From contig NZ_AP013072.1 in assembly GCF_000478925.1 (NCBI RefSeq), positions 660,501 through 724,500 on the forward strand: a DNA stretch of 64,000 bases. The letters are read 5' to 3'. Numbering within the stretch: the first letter of the stretch is position 1; each line of letters starts with the position of its first letter. Shown in pieces: positions 9,432-18,689 of the stretch. The notes beneath the pieces were generated by a model that saw only the letters and a program-made list of their open reading frames with translations, was not told the DNA's origin and ran no database searches. Source of the DNA: Streptococcus anginosus subsp. whileyi MAS624 (lineage in GTDB: Bacteria; Bacillota; Bacilli; Lactobacillales; Streptococcaceae). A program made the translations under genes and the position numbers.

Positions 9432-10016
9432 TCATTCTTTAGAGGTGTGGCGTTTTCCAGCATTGATAGCATCGGCTTCAGTCATGGTGACTACTCTGTC
9501 AAACCGTGTATTGCGTGGCATATTATCTATACTGTACCAATAAACCTCAGCAGTTCCGTTACGAGCTACATAAACGGTTCGTTCCTGCTGTTGAGCTTCT
9601 TGTACTGCAGCGGCCTCTTGTTGTCGCTGCGCTTGAGCAGCCGCAGCTTCTTCTTGTTTTCGTTTTTCTTCCGCTTGTTTAGCTATTTCTTGTTCTTTTG
9701 CTGCTTTTTCCGCTTCCTTTTTCTTCTCTTCCTCAGAGGCTTTCTCCTTCTTTGCCTGTTTCTCTTTTTTACCTAGAGCAATATATTGCTCGTTTTCTTT
9801 TTTGTAGGAGTCAAACTCATTTTTTAATGCTTTGTAATCTTTAGCGGCTTTTTCATTGCTTTTTGTTAATTTTTGAATCTGTACTTTATATTCTTCTCTA
9901 TTTTCGCGCTGGTTTCCTTTGGTAGAAAAGGAAACCAACAAAAGAACAATTAAAGCTAGAATAGCAATATTCTTTTTGTCTTTAAAAAAGGCAACAGAAA
10001 AAAATCTTTTCATCAT
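9432..10016 (-). CDS. Membrane-anchored coiled-coil protein
   Basis: I do not recognise a named family. The 194 residues comprise a basic N-terminus, one membrane helix (IAILALIVLLLVSF, about 18-31), a long charged coiled coil (about 38-145) rich in K, E, Q and A, and a small C-terminal module (YVARNGTAEVYWYSIDNM ... VVTMTEADAINAGKRHTSK). That module resembles the short Tyr- and Trp-containing tail modules of some streptococcal surface and nuclease-type proteins. It is probably exposed outside the membrane. A consensus cre site at its transcription start indicates CcpA repression. The start at 10016 follows AAGGAG. Confidence 0.75.
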   Translation of the reverse strand: MMKRFFSVAFFKDKKNIAILALIVLLLVSFSTKGNQRENREEYKVQIQKLTKSNEKAAKDYKALKNEFDSYKKENEQYIALGKKEKQAKKEKASEEEKKKEAEKAAKEQEIAKQAEEKRKQEEAAAAQAQRQQEAAAVQEAQQQERTVYVARNGTAEVYWYSIDNMPRNTRFDRVVTMTEADAINAGKRHTSKE

Positions 10017-10030
10017 AATTCTCCTTAAAA

Positions 10031-10053
10031 TGATAACGTTTACAATTTATTAT
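10031..10053 (-). promoter_or_regulatory. cre site and -10 of the coiled-coil gene
   Basis: TGATAACGTTTACA (10031-10044; it reads TGTAAACGTTATCA on the minus strand) matches the classical CcpA consensus TGWNANCGNTNWCA at every defined position. It lies at the predicted transcription start, just downstream of a minus-strand TATAAT (10048-10053). Confidence 0.82.
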
Positions 10054-10179
10054 ATAAAATTTTTTGAGAGAAGTAAATAGGATAACGGATTATTATATGT
10101 TTTCGTGAGGAAGTTCCTATCTTTTGTTATTTCTTAAAACATGGTATAATGAAGTATTAAGAATTCAGGAGGGAAGCAG

Positions 10180-10653
10180 ATGCGTTGTCCTAAGTGTGGT
10201 GGTAGTAAATCAAGTGTTATTGACAGTCGACAAGCAGAAGATGGCAACACAATCCGTCGTCGGCGTGAGTGTGATGAATGTCAGTATCGCTTTACGACTT
10301 ATGAACGTGTAGAAGAACGGACGCTCGTTGTCGTTAAAAAGGATGGCACGCGGGAACAATTTTCAAGAGATAAGATCTTTAATGGAATCATTCGTTCGGC
10401 GCAAAAACGTCCTGTTTCTAGTGATGAGATTGAAGCAATTGTTAGCCGAATTGAGCAAAAAGTGCGCAGTAGTAATGAAAATGAGATCGCAAGCGAGTAT
10501 ATCGGTGGTTTGGTTATGGAAGAGTTGGCGGATTTAGATGAAATTACTTATGTTCGTTTTGCTAGTGTTTATCGTAGCTTTAAAGATGTGAGCGAGCTGG
10601 AAAGCCTCTTGAAACAGATTACAAAAACAGCGAAAAAGAAAAAGGAACAATAG
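10180..10653 (+). CDS. nrdR: NrdR transcriptional repressor of ribonucleotide reductase genes
   Basis: A 157-residue NrdR. The N-terminal zinc ribbon has C3, C6, C31 and C34 ([14 protein letters not shown]). The ATP-cone domain follows from about 49 ([19 protein letters not shown]). NrdR senses ATP/dATP and represses nrd operons by binding NrdR boxes. It heads the nrdR-dnaB-dnaI cluster usual in streptococci, linking dNTP supply with replication initiation. The promoter is TATAAT at 10143-10148, and GGAGG precedes the start. Confidence 0.96.
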   Translation: MRCPKCGGSKSSVIDSRQAEDGNTIRRRRECDECQYRFTTYERVEERTLVVVKKDGTREQFSRDKIFNGIIRSAQKRPVSSDEIEAIVSRIEQKVRSSNENEIASEYIGGLVMEELADLDEITYVRFASVYRSFKDVSELESLLKQITKTAKKKKEQ

Positions 10654-11802
10654 ATGAAACCGAATGATCAATTTTCTTTTGTGAAGAATAATCTGATTAG
10701 TCAGGACAGCACCAATTTGATTCGTCTGTATTTGCCAATTTTAGGGTTTCATGCAACCTCTATCTATCAGTATTTTCTTGCTTTTTGGGATAATGGAAAA
10801 TCATCTTATACTTTTGGGCACATTTTGAATCATCTCAATCTGGGGATGAATGCCTTGCAAAAAAGTTTAGAAATGTTGTCCGCTATGCAGTTAGTAGAGC
10901 TTTATCATACGGAGAATCATTTTCAGGTCTATTTGCAGCCCACATTAGCGTCTGGTGAATTTTTAAGCAATCCCGTTTATAGACGCCTGCTAGAAAAGAA
11001 GATTGGTGAAGCTGCAGTAGAAGCTTTGTTGCCTAGTCACCCAAGTGGTGAGAAGCAAGATGTGAAGCTGTCAGAGATTTTTCAAGTGGAAGATGCAAAG
11101 GTAGAGCCGCAATCAAAACAGAATCATTTTGACTTGGATTACTTTAAACAATTGATGGCGCGAGAAAACTTGCGTTTTGAAAACGAAAAAGAAGATTTGC
11201 TGGTACTCTTTGCTATTTCAGAGCAACAAAATTGGACTTGGTATGAGACCTATTTGTTGGCTAAGGAAACGGCTGTCGGTCATGTGATTTCAACCAAGCG
11301 AATGAAGCAAAAATTAAATCAAAAGCCTGCTGCAAGTGGATTTTCTAATGCTGAACAAACGATTATTCGAGAGGCTAAGAGTAGGTCAGCCATGCAGTTT
11401 TTGGCAGAAATCAAAAAAACAAAGCATGCGACAATCACACGAGGAGAACGTCAGTGTTTGCAAGAATTGGCAAATTTGGGACTGTTAGATGAAGTGATCA
11501 ATGTGATTTTGCTATTGACTTTTAACAAAGTGGATTCGGCTAATCTCAATGAAAAATACGCTTTGAAAGTAGCAAATGACTTTTCATATCAAGAAGTGTC
11601 ATCGGCAGAAGAAGCAGTTTTGCGGATTCGTGAACGAAATCAACAACCAAGCAAAAAAGCAAATCAAACGGCTACTTCAAAGAGCAATGTTCCCGACTGG
11701 AGCAATCCTGACTATAAGAATGAAACAAGTGCTGAAAAGCAGGCTGAGCTAGAGGAGCAAAAGAGAAAACTTTTAGCGAAATTAGACCAAGGAGGTGACT
11801 AG
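10654..11802 (+). CDS. dnaB: DnaB replication initiation and membrane attachment protein
   Basis: A 382-residue Firmicutes helicase co-loader (the B. subtilis DnaB/DnaD family, not the helicase). It helps recruit DnaI and the replicative helicase at oriC and at restart sites. An N-terminal winged-helix region is followed by a DnaB_2-type domain (about 170-310, with NWTWYETYLLAKE) and a polar, Lys/Gln-rich tail. It follows nrdR with no gap and abuts dnaI. Length and neighbours match the streptococcal gene. Confidence 0.92.
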   Translation: MKPNDQFSFVKNNLISQDSTNLIRLYLPILGFHATSIYQYFLAFWDNGKSSYTFGHILNHLNLGMNALQKSLEMLSAMQLVELYHTENHFQVYLQPTLASGEFLSNPVYRRLLEKKIGEAAVEALLPSHPSGEKQDVKLSEIFQVEDAKVEPQSKQNHFDLDYFKQLMARENLRFENEKEDLLVLFAISEQQNWTWYETYLLAKETAVGHVISTKRMKQKLNQKPAASGFSNAEQTIIREAKSRSAMQFLAEIKKTKHATITRGERQCLQELANLGLLDEVINVILLLTFNKVDSANLNEKYALKVANDFSYQEVSSAEEAVLRIRERNQQPSKKANQTATSKSNVPDWSNPDYKNETSAEKQAELEEQKRKLLAKLDQGGD

Positions 11803-12702
11803 ATGGAGAGTGTTGGACAAACGATGGCGCATAGGAAACAAGCTCGTCAATTTGACTATGAAGAGTTGGTGAAACAAATCGTTGCCGATCCAGATGTGGC
11901 GGCTTTTATCCAGTCTGAGCGATTGACACCTGCTGAAATCAAACGAAGCATTTCTAAGTTTAATCAGTATATTTCGGAGCGAAACCGTTTCTTGCTAGGT
12001 GATAAAGCGTATATTGCCAAAGGCTATAAGCCGATATTGGTGAAGAATGAGGGGTATGCAGACGTTTCTTATGAAGAAACTCCAGAACTAGTCGAAGCGC
12101 AGAAACAAGCAACTATCAATGCACGGTTAAATTTAATTAGTCTTCCGGCTAGTCTCAAGGAAGCTAGTTTGGCAAAAGTGGATTTGGACGATGTTGGTCG
12201 TTATAAGGCTTTTGAGTTGCTGACGAATTTTGTGGCAGATTATCCAAACTACAAAAAAGCGATTTACCTTTATGGTGATTTTGGTGTGGGAAAAAGTTAC
12301 ATGATGGCAGCCTTAGCACATGATTTGTCGGAAAAACGCAGTGTTTCCACGACCTTGCTTCATTATCCTAGTTTTGTTTTGGATGTAAAGAATGCTATTT
12401 CTTCTGGTCTGGTTAAGGAAAAGATTGATGAAGTAAAAGTAGCGCAAGTATTGATTTTGGATGATATCGGTGCGGAGCAATCAAGTCCGTGGATGCGAGA
12501 TGAGATTTTGCAGGTTATTTTACAGCACCGGATGCAGGAAAATTTGCCAACTTTCTTTACATCGAATTTTAATTTTGTGGATTTGGAACGGCATTTTGCG
12601 ACATCCAAAAACGGAGATGAAACTTGGCAGGCTCGTCGGGTCATGGAAAGAATAAAATTCTTAGCAGAGGAAGTTCGTCTGGAAGGAGAAAATCGCCGAT
12701 GA
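11803..12702 (+). CDS. dnaI: Primosomal protein DnaI, helicase loader
   Basis: A 299-residue AAA+ ATPase that loads the replicative helicase. The N-terminal helicase-binding part (about 1-110) lacks obvious motifs. The C-terminal AAA+ domain has Walker A GDFGVGKS (158-165) and Walker B LILDD (217-221), then a DnaC-like TSNFNFVDLERHF segment. The start lies 7 bases after GGAGG, directly after the dnaB stop. Its stop overlaps the next start (ATGA). Confidence 0.95.
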   Translation: MESVGQTMAHRKQARQFDYEELVKQIVADPDVAAFIQSERLTPAEIKRSISKFNQYISERNRFLLGDKAYIAKGYKPILVKNEGYADVSYEETPELVEAQKQATINARLNLISLPASLKEASLAKVDLDDVGRYKAFELLTNFVADYPNYKKAIYLYGDFGVGKSYMMAALAHDLSEKRSVSTTLLHYPSFVLDVKNAISSGLVKEKIDEVKVAQVLILDDIGAEQSSPWMRDEILQVILQHRMQENLPTFFTSNFNFVDLERHFATSKNGDETWQARRVMERIKFLAEEVRLEGENRR

Positions 12703-13412
12703 ATGAAACGATTGATTTGATGAAAAAGCATACTTCTGTTCGTCGTTTTACAGAGGAGCAAATTTCAGATGAAGATTTGAAAGCGATTATTGACGCTGGT
12801 CGAGCAGCCTCCAGCTGGAAGAACTTCCAGTCTTATTCGATTATTGTTGTTCGCAGTCAGAAAAAGAAAGCAGCCTTGTTTGATTTGGTGCCTCAGGATG
12901 CTATTCGTCAGTCGTCTGTTTTTCTTCTTTTTATCGGAGACCTCAATCGAGCTGAGAAAGGTGTGCGACTTCACACAGATGCCTTTTACCCACAAGGAGT
13001 GGAGAATCTTCTGATTAGTTCTGTTGATGCTAGTCTGGTCGCGCAGAATACTCTTTTGGCGGCTGAAAGCTTGGGATACGGCGGGGTCATTATTGGCTTG
13101 ATTCGCTATGCTTCTAGGGAAATAGCAGAGCTGTTTAACTTACCAGATTATACGTACCCTATTTTTGGAATGGCTTTGGGAAAGCCGGATCAGCACCATG
13201 CTGTTAAACCACGCCTGCCGTATGAAACAGTCGTTTTTGAAGAAAACTATCAAGAACAGGACACGTCTGTTATTCAGGCTTATGATCAGGTTCAGGCAGA
13301 CTATGCTGGGAAGCGTGCAACAGATACGTGGAGCGAACGGTTGACGAATCAATTTGCTCAAAAGCCCAATCCTGCTAGTCAGAATCTATTACAAGACAAG
13401 AAATTATTGTAA
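12699..13412 (+). CDS. Nitroreductase family protein
   Basis: A 237-residue FMN-dependent oxidoreductase of the NfsA/nitroreductase group. It shows an N-terminal MKKHTSVRRFTEEQIS, the SSWKNFQSYSIIVV phosphate-binding segment, and the GYGGVIIGLIR stretch over the flavin. It likely reduces nitro- or quinone-type compounds with NAD(P)H. The start at 12699 overlaps the dnaI stop and follows GGAAGGAG; longer in-frame extensions into dnaI have no support. It is probably co-transcribed with dnaI, though the functional link is not obvious. Confidence 0.9.
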   Translation: MNETIDLMKKHTSVRRFTEEQISDEDLKAIIDAGRAASSWKNFQSYSIIVVRSQKKKAALFDLVPQDAIRQSSVFLLFIGDLNRAEKGVRLHTDAFYPQGVENLLISSVDASLVAQNTLLAAESLGYGGVIIGLIRYASREIAELFNLPDYTYPIFGMALGKPDQHHAVKPRLPYETVVFEENYQEQDTSVIQAYDQVQADYAGKRATDTWSERLTNQFAQKPNPASQNLLQDKKLL

Positions 13413-13706
13413 AATAAAGGGAGTGAGACAAAAATCGCTCATTTCGAAACAATTCGATTTTGTTGGCTCACCCTGCACAGCTCGAAAGGTTTGGGAAACC
13501 TTCCGAGGTTGGAAATAAACTCAAGTAAAGCTTGACATCAAAAGGGTGTAAAAGTTGATTTATCAGCGTATTAGACCCCACTTAGCAGTGTTTTGTTGGC
13601 ACTAATTGCTTAAAATCAATAGAGTTTCTCCAAACCGCTGCGCCCTGTAATTATAACTACATAAACAAGCGAAGCTGAGCATTTTGTCCCAGCTTCTTGG
13701 AACAGA
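13413..13706 (-). repeat. Intergenic repeat, copy A (inverted relative to copy B)
   Basis: This stretch of about 290 bp without a gene, read on the minus strand, starts with GAAGCTGGGACA, continues with TAGTTATAAT and GGCGCAGC, then CAGGGTGAG, and ends with TCACTCCCTTTATTTT. The same landmarks occur in the same order at 23611-23906 on the plus strand. The ends form short hairpins (GAAGCTG.. with CAGCTTC). It resembles the short non-coding interspersed repeats common between streptococcal genes. No ORF is supported in it. Confidence 0.65.
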
Positions 13707-13718
13707 AAGAGGAACACT

Positions 13719-15029
13719 ATGGCTTTACCAACCATTGCCATTGTCGGCCGTCCTAATGTCGGCAAATCAACGCTTTTTAATCGGATTGCCGGGGAGCGGA
13801 TTTCGATTGTTGAGGATGTTGAAGGAGTAACCAGAGACCGTATTTATGCAACGGCTGAGTGGCTGAATCGCAAGTTTAGCATGATTGATACAGGCGGGAT
13901 TGATGACGTAGATGCACCTTTTATGGAGCAAATCAAGCACCAAGCAGAGATTGCTATGGAGGAAGCGGATGTCATCGTTTTTGTGGTGTCTGGAAAAGAA
14001 GGTATTACAGATGCGGATGAATATGTGGCTCGTATGCTCTACAAGACCCACAAGCCGATTATTCTAGCGGTTAATAAAGTAGATAACCCAGAGATGCGTA
14101 GTGAAATTTTTGATTTTTATGCGCTTGGTTTGGGTGACCCTTATCCCGTTTCTTCTGTTCATGGGATTGGCACGGGGGATATCTTAGATGCCATTGTGGA
14201 AAATCTCCCCAATGAAGAAGCAGCTGAAAATCCAGACATGATTAAATTCAGCCTCATCGGTCGTCCCAATGTCGGCAAGTCTAGCCTAATCAATGCGATT
14301 TTAGGAGAAGACCGTGTGATTGCTAGTCCTGTGGCTGGAACTACTCGTGATGCGATTGATACGGTCTTTACGGACAATGAGGGACAAGAATTTACCATGA
14401 TTGATACAGCGGGTATGCGTAAGTCAGGTAAGGTCTATGAAAATACAGAGAAGTATTCTGTTATGCGAGCTATGCGAGCCATTGACCGTTCCGATGTTGT
14501 GCTCATGGTGCTCAATGCTGAAGAGGGGATTCGCGAGTATGATAAGCGGATTGCTGGTTTTGCTCATGAAGCAGGTAAAGGAATTATTATCGTTGTTAAC
14601 AAGTGGGATACGCTGGAAAAAGATAACAAGACCATGCAAAATTGGGAAGCCGATATTCGCGACCAATTTCAGTATCTCTCTTATGCACCGATTGTCTTTG
14701 TATCAGCTCTGACTAAGCAACGTTTGCATCAATTGCCAGGCATGATTAAGAGAATTAGTCAAAGTCAAAATACTCGCATTCCGTCAGCTGTTCTCAACGA
14801 CGTCATCATGGATGCCATTGCGATTAATCCGACACCGACCGACAAAGGCAAACGGCTGAAAATCTTCTATGCGACACAAGTTGCGACCAAACCGCCAACC
14901 TTTGTTATTTTCGTCAATGAAGAAGAGCTCATGCACTTTTCTTATATGCGCTTCCTAGAAAATCAAATCCGCAAAGCTTTCGTATTTGAAGGGACACCAA
15001 TTCATCTCATTGCCAGAAAGCGGAAGTAG
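13719..15029 (+). CDS. der: Ribosome biogenesis GTPase Der (EngA)
   Basis: A 436-residue protein with two tandem GTPase domains and a C-terminal KH-like domain, needed for 50S ribosome assembly. The first domain has GRPNVGKS (10-17), DTGG and NKVD (119-122). The second has GRPNVGKS (181-188), DTAG and NKWD. The C-terminal KH-like part (about 350-436) carries the usual [15 protein letters not shown] and [17 protein letters not shown]. It has its own transcription unit after repeat copy A and GAAAGAGG as the ribosome-binding site. Confidence 0.97.
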   Translation: MALPTIAIVGRPNVGKSTLFNRIAGERISIVEDVEGVTRDRIYATAEWLNRKFSMIDTGGIDDVDAPFMEQIKHQAEIAMEEADVIVFVVSGKEGITDADEYVARMLYKTHKPIILAVNKVDNPEMRSEIFDFYALGLGDPYPVSSVHGIGTGDILDAIVENLPNEEAAENPDMIKFSLIGRPNVGKSSLINAILGEDRVIASPVAGTTRDAIDTVFTDNEGQEFTMIDTAGMRKSGKVYENTEKYSVMRAMRAIDRSDVVLMVLNAEEGIREYDKRIAGFAHEAGKGIIIVVNKWDTLEKDNKTMQNWEADIRDQFQYLSYAPIVFVSALTKQRLHQLPGMIKRISQSQNTRIPSAVLNDVIMDAIAINPTPTDKGKRLKIFYATQVATKPPTFVIFVNEEELMHFSYMRFLENQIRKAFVFEGTPIHLIARKRK

Positions 15030-15142
15030 GGCGGAACTAACTAAACAAGGCTGAACATAAAAATAGTAGAAGTGGTACAGTAGATAACTAGTCTAACGTA
15101 CTTATGTGAGAAAGAAATATAAATTGGATAAATATTGCTAAA

Positions 15143-15457
15143 GTGGTGCTCATTGGAATTGCAAGTGCAGCTTATGTGAATATTCATTATGATGATAGAA
15201 AGTACAAACCGTTTGGTTTTCGCTATTGGTTATCACTTTTTAGTTTGATAGTTGTAGGAATTGCACATCTTTTCTTGGCTGCTATAACATTGGGCATCAT
15301 TTGGTTGATGATAACAAAATTCTCTCTACTTTTACTGGGAATTTGGCTCCTTTTAGTATTCTTAGTAATAGGAAATACAATATTGCTAGTCGGTTTTATG
15401 AAAGTGTTGATTGCACGCACTAAATGCTATAAAAAGCTCAACGAGGACATTTTCTAA
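15143..15457 (+). CDS. Small hydrophobic membrane protein, uncertain start
   Basis: I do not recognise the family. About 104 residues with two or three membrane helices (WLSLFSLIVVGIAHLFLAA, LGIIWLMITKFSLLLLGIWLL, LLLVFLVIGNTILLVGFM) and a polar tail. The start is poor: GTG codons at 15143 and 15146 lack a ribosome-binding site. The frame stays open upstream to a TGA at 15107, which directly follows an ATG at 15104. Either a non-canonical start is used or the 5' end has decayed. Confidence 0.5.
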   Translation: MVLIGIASAAYVNIHYDDRKYKPFGFRYWLSLFSLIVVGIAHLFLAAITLGIIWLMITKFSLLLLGIWLLLVFLVIGNTILLVGFMKVLIARTKCYKKLNEDIF

Positions 15458-15537
15458 AAGAAAGCGAGGAGAACCTTGCTTTTTTTCTTTATGCTGAAAA
15501 TATGGTATAATGAATAGATAAAATAAAGGTGGTACTT

Positions 15538-18500
15538 ATGGCAAAATTGATTCCTGGGAAGATTCGGACGGAAGGAATTGCCCTTTACGAAGCAGGGAAA
15601 ATTGAAATTCTCAAAGTGAAAGATCAGATGATTTACAGCCGAGTGGAAAGTCACAATCTGCGATATAGCTTGGACGACGAAGCCATTTTTTGTGCCTGTG
15701 ATTTTTTTCAAAAAAAGAAATATTGTGCTCATCTTGCAGGATTAGAATATTTTCTAAAAAATGATCCTGAAGGGAAAGTCGTTTTGGCAAATCTGGAAGA
15801 AGAACAGACAACTTCAGAAGAAACTCAAACGAAGGTCTCTTTTGGCAGTCTCTTCTTGGATAAAATCCTCCAGACAGAAGAAGTAGCCGTTCACTATGAA
15901 CTGTCTGCGGTCGGGCAAGAAGATGATTATACAGGACAATTTTTGTGGACCTTGCGCATCAGTCGTTTACCAGATGAGCGCTCCTATGTTATCCGGGATA
16001 TTCGTGCTTTTTTAAAGATTGTTGAAAAAGGCGATTATTATCAAATCGGCAAGCACTATTATGAAAAAATGCAATTGGCTGCTTTTGATGAAGCTAGTCA
16101 AGAGGTGATCCAGTTTTTACGAGGACTTGTTTCTTATCAGCAAGATCAAGATGCTTCTTTTATCTTTCCAAATGCAGCTAGACATCTTTATTTTCCGTCT
16201 AGTCTGTTTGAAGAAGGCGTAAATCGACTCATGAATTTACCACATTTTCGCTTAGAATACAGTCTTTATGACTATGACAAAATCTTTTTCCAAGATTTGC
16301 ATGCTGAAGTAGGCATCTATGATTTTACAGTAGAGGAAAATTTGGATTATTTTGAACTCACCATTACAGAGCAAAATTATAAAATCTTGTATGGTGGTGA
16401 CTTTATTTTTTATGGGGATCATTTCTATCAACTGACGGAGCAACAAAAGCGGATGATTCAGGTGATTCGAGAATTGCCTGTGGATACCGATCGCAAAAAA
16501 CGCCTTCAATTTGATACAAGCGATCAAGCAAAACTAGCTTCAGGACTATTAGAATTTGGCAAAGTCGGCTCTATTCACGCACCGGAAAGTCTGGTGATTC
16601 ATACGTTCACTCCGCTGTTTGATTTCGAGTTATTGGATACTCAGGAAATTCGTCTCAAAATCCAGTTTGATTATGGAAATCGTGTTGTGGATACTCGTTT
16701 TATGTTGGAAGAATTGCCATTTGCCAGCGATTTTCAGTTAGAACAAAGGGTTTTTCAACAAGCTCTATCTGCTGGTTTTGAAGCAGATTTCACAAGCACT
16801 CGTCCGCCATTGCAACCACAAGAAATCTACTCCTTTTTCACGGCGACTCTGCCTCATTTTAGGCGCTTGGGAAAGGTATTTGTGGCAGAAAACCTGACAG
16901 CCTTGTACCAAGTGGAAAGACCAGCAGTTTCTGTTCAGACAAATGGTGGATTGTTGGATATCGGGTTTGACTTTACAAGTATTGACCAGACAGAAGTAGA
17001 CGATGCGTTAGAAGCTCTTTTTTCGGCTAATGATTATTTCATTAGTCGCTCTGGCAAGGTGCTCGTTTTTGATGAAGAAACAAAAAGAGTCAGCAAAACC
17101 TTACAGGATTTACGAGCTAAAAAAGGAAAAGGGGGTATTTTTCGGACGCAGCGAATTGCTGCTTATCAGCTATCTGAATTGTTTAAAGATCAAGAAAAAG
17201 TTAGCTTTTCGGAGGAATTTCGCCATTTAGCCTTTGATTTGACGCATCCAGAGGAATTTGCGCTACCGACGTTAAAAGTGGCAGCAACTTTGCGTGACTA
17301 CCAAGAGACTGGCGTTAAATGGATGTCTATGCTTTATCGTTACGGATTTGGCGGTATTTTAGCAGATGATATGGGGTTGGGAAAAACCCTTCAAACTATT
17401 GCCTTTTTAAGTAGTCAGCTAAAAAAAGAGACCAATGTTTTGATTTTGGCTCCGTCTAGTTTGATTTACAATTGGCTGGATGAGTTTGCGAAATTTGCAC
17501 CAGAAATGGATGTAGCAGTCATTTATGGATTAAAGCCAGTCAGAGATAACTTGATTGCAGAAGGTCATCAGGTGATGATTACAAGCTATGCTTCTTTCCG
17601 TCAAGATGTTGAAGAATATAGTCAATTGAACTTTGATTATCTCTTTTTAGATGAAGCGCAGGTCATGAAAAATGCACAGACCAAGATTGCTCATCATCTA
17701 CGAAATTTTGAGGTCAAAAATACCTTTGCTCTTTCTGGAACACCGATTGAAAATAACCTCGGCGAATTATGGTCTATTTTTCAAATTGTTTTGCCAGGAT
17801 TACTACCTAGCAAAAAGAACTTTTTGAAACTGCCTGCAGAAACTGTCGCTCGTTTTATCAAACCATTTGTCATGCGGCGGAAGAAAGAAGATGTCTTGCA
17901 AGAATTGCCAGATCTCATCGAAGTGTCTTATCGCAATGAACTGGCAGATAGTCAAAAGGCTATCTACCTAGCGCAGTTAAAACAAATGCAGGAGCGCGTG
18001 CTTGCTTCTACAGAGGAAGAACTCAATCGCAGCAAAATGGAAATTTTATCCGGCTTGATGCGTTTGCGCCAAATCTGTGATACCCCAGCGCTCTTTATGG
18101 AAGATTATCATGGAGAGAGTGGTAAACTAGAAAGCCTGCTAGAGCTGCTAGAACAGATTCAGACGGGAAACCACCGTGTGCTCATCTTTTCTCAATTCCG
18201 AGGCATGCTCGACATTATCGAAAAAGAATTGAAAAAGATGAAAATGGAGATGTTTAAAATTACAGGCTCTACCCCAGCAAAAGATCGCCAAGAGATGACA
18301 AATGCTTTCAACAATGGGGAAGGAGACGCTTTTCTAATCTCCCTAAAAGCTGGTGGTGTTGGCTTAAACCTGACAGGTGCAGATACCGTTATTCTAGTTG
18401 ACCTTTGGTGGAATCCAGCAGTAGAGTCTCAGGCAATTGGTCGAGCTCACCGTATGGGTCAAGAAAGAAATGTAGAAGTCTATCGCCTGATTACGCGAGG

Positions 18501-18648
18501 TACAATCGAAGAAAAAATTCAAGAGTTGCAGGAAAGCAAGCGCCATCTCGTATCAACTATCCTAGATGGAACAGAATCCCGTAGCAGCCTAACCGTTGCT
18601 GAAATACGAGAAATTCTAGGAATTTCTACAGAAACACTTGAAAAATAG
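15538..18648 (+). CDS. SNF2-family DEAD/DEAH-like helicase with SWIM zinc finger
   Basis: A 1036-residue SWI2/SNF2 ATPase. The N-terminus has a SWIM-type zinc finger (CxC-x8-CxH: C52, C54, C63, H65), followed by a long bacterial SNF2-associated region. The helicase core has motif I DDMGLGKT near 610, the DEAQ box near 705 and helicase C-terminal motifs (SLKAGGVGLNLT, QAIGRAHRMGQ). It likely remodels protein-DNA complexes such as stalled RNA polymerase; the exact role is unproven. I chose ATG 15538 over GTG 15529 because AGGTGG precedes it at a proper distance. A TATAAT lies about 30 bases upstream. Confidence 0.92.
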   Translation: MAKLIPGKIRTEGIALYEAGKIEILKVKDQMIYSRVESHNLRYSLDDEAIFCACDFFQKKKYCAHLAGLEYFLKNDPEGKVVLANLEEEQTTSEETQTKVSFGSLFLDKILQTEEVAVHYELSAVGQEDDYTGQFLWTLRISRLPDERSYVIRDIRAFLKIVEKGDYYQIGKHYYEKMQLAAFDEASQEVIQFLRGLVSYQQDQDASFIFPNAARHLYFPSSLFEEGVNRLMNLPHFRLEYSLYDYDKIFFQDLHAEVGIYDFTVEENLDYFELTITEQNYKILYGGDFIFYGDHFYQLTEQQKRMIQVIRELPVDTDRKKRLQFDTSDQAKLASGLLEFGKVGSIHAPESLVIHTFTPLFDFELLDTQEIRLKIQFDYGNRVVDTRFMLEELPFASDFQLEQRVFQQALSAGFEADFTSTRPPLQPQEIYSFFTATLPHFRRLGKVFVAENLTALYQVERPAVSVQTNGGLLDIGFDFTSIDQTEVDDALEALFSANDYFISRSGKVLVFDEETKRVSKTLQDLRAKKGKGGIFRTQRIAAYQLSELFKDQEKVSFSEEFRHLAFDLTHPEEFALPTLKVAATLRDYQETGVKWMSMLYRYGFGGILADDMGLGKTLQTIAFLSSQLKKETNVLILAPSSLIYNWLDEFAKFAPEMDVAVIYGLKPVRDNLIAEGHQVMITSYASFRQDVEEYSQLNFDYLFLDEAQVMKNAQTKIAHHLRNFEVKNTFALSGTPIENNLGELWSIFQIVLPGLLPSKKNFLKLPAETVARFIKPFVMRRKKEDVLQELPDLIEVSYRNELADSQKAIYLAQLKQMQERVLASTEEELNRSKMEILSGLMRLRQICDTPALFMEDYHGESGKLESLLELLEQIQTGNHRVLIFSQFRGMLDIIEKELKKMKMEMFKITGSTPAKDRQEMTNAFNNGEGDAFLISLKAGGVGLNLTGADTVILVDLWWNPAVESQAIGRAHRMGQERNVEVYRLITRGTIEEKIQELQESKRHLVSTILDGTESRSSLTVAEIREILGISTETLEK

Positions 18649-18689
18649 CACCAATAGGTTATAATGAGGTGTTGAAAGGAAATGTGCTA

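Noticed and set aside
9429-9776. 115-codon plus-strand frame rich in Phe, Leu and Ser
   Set aside because: It is the shadow of the Lys/Glu-rich coiled-coil gene on the minus strand and has no start signals.
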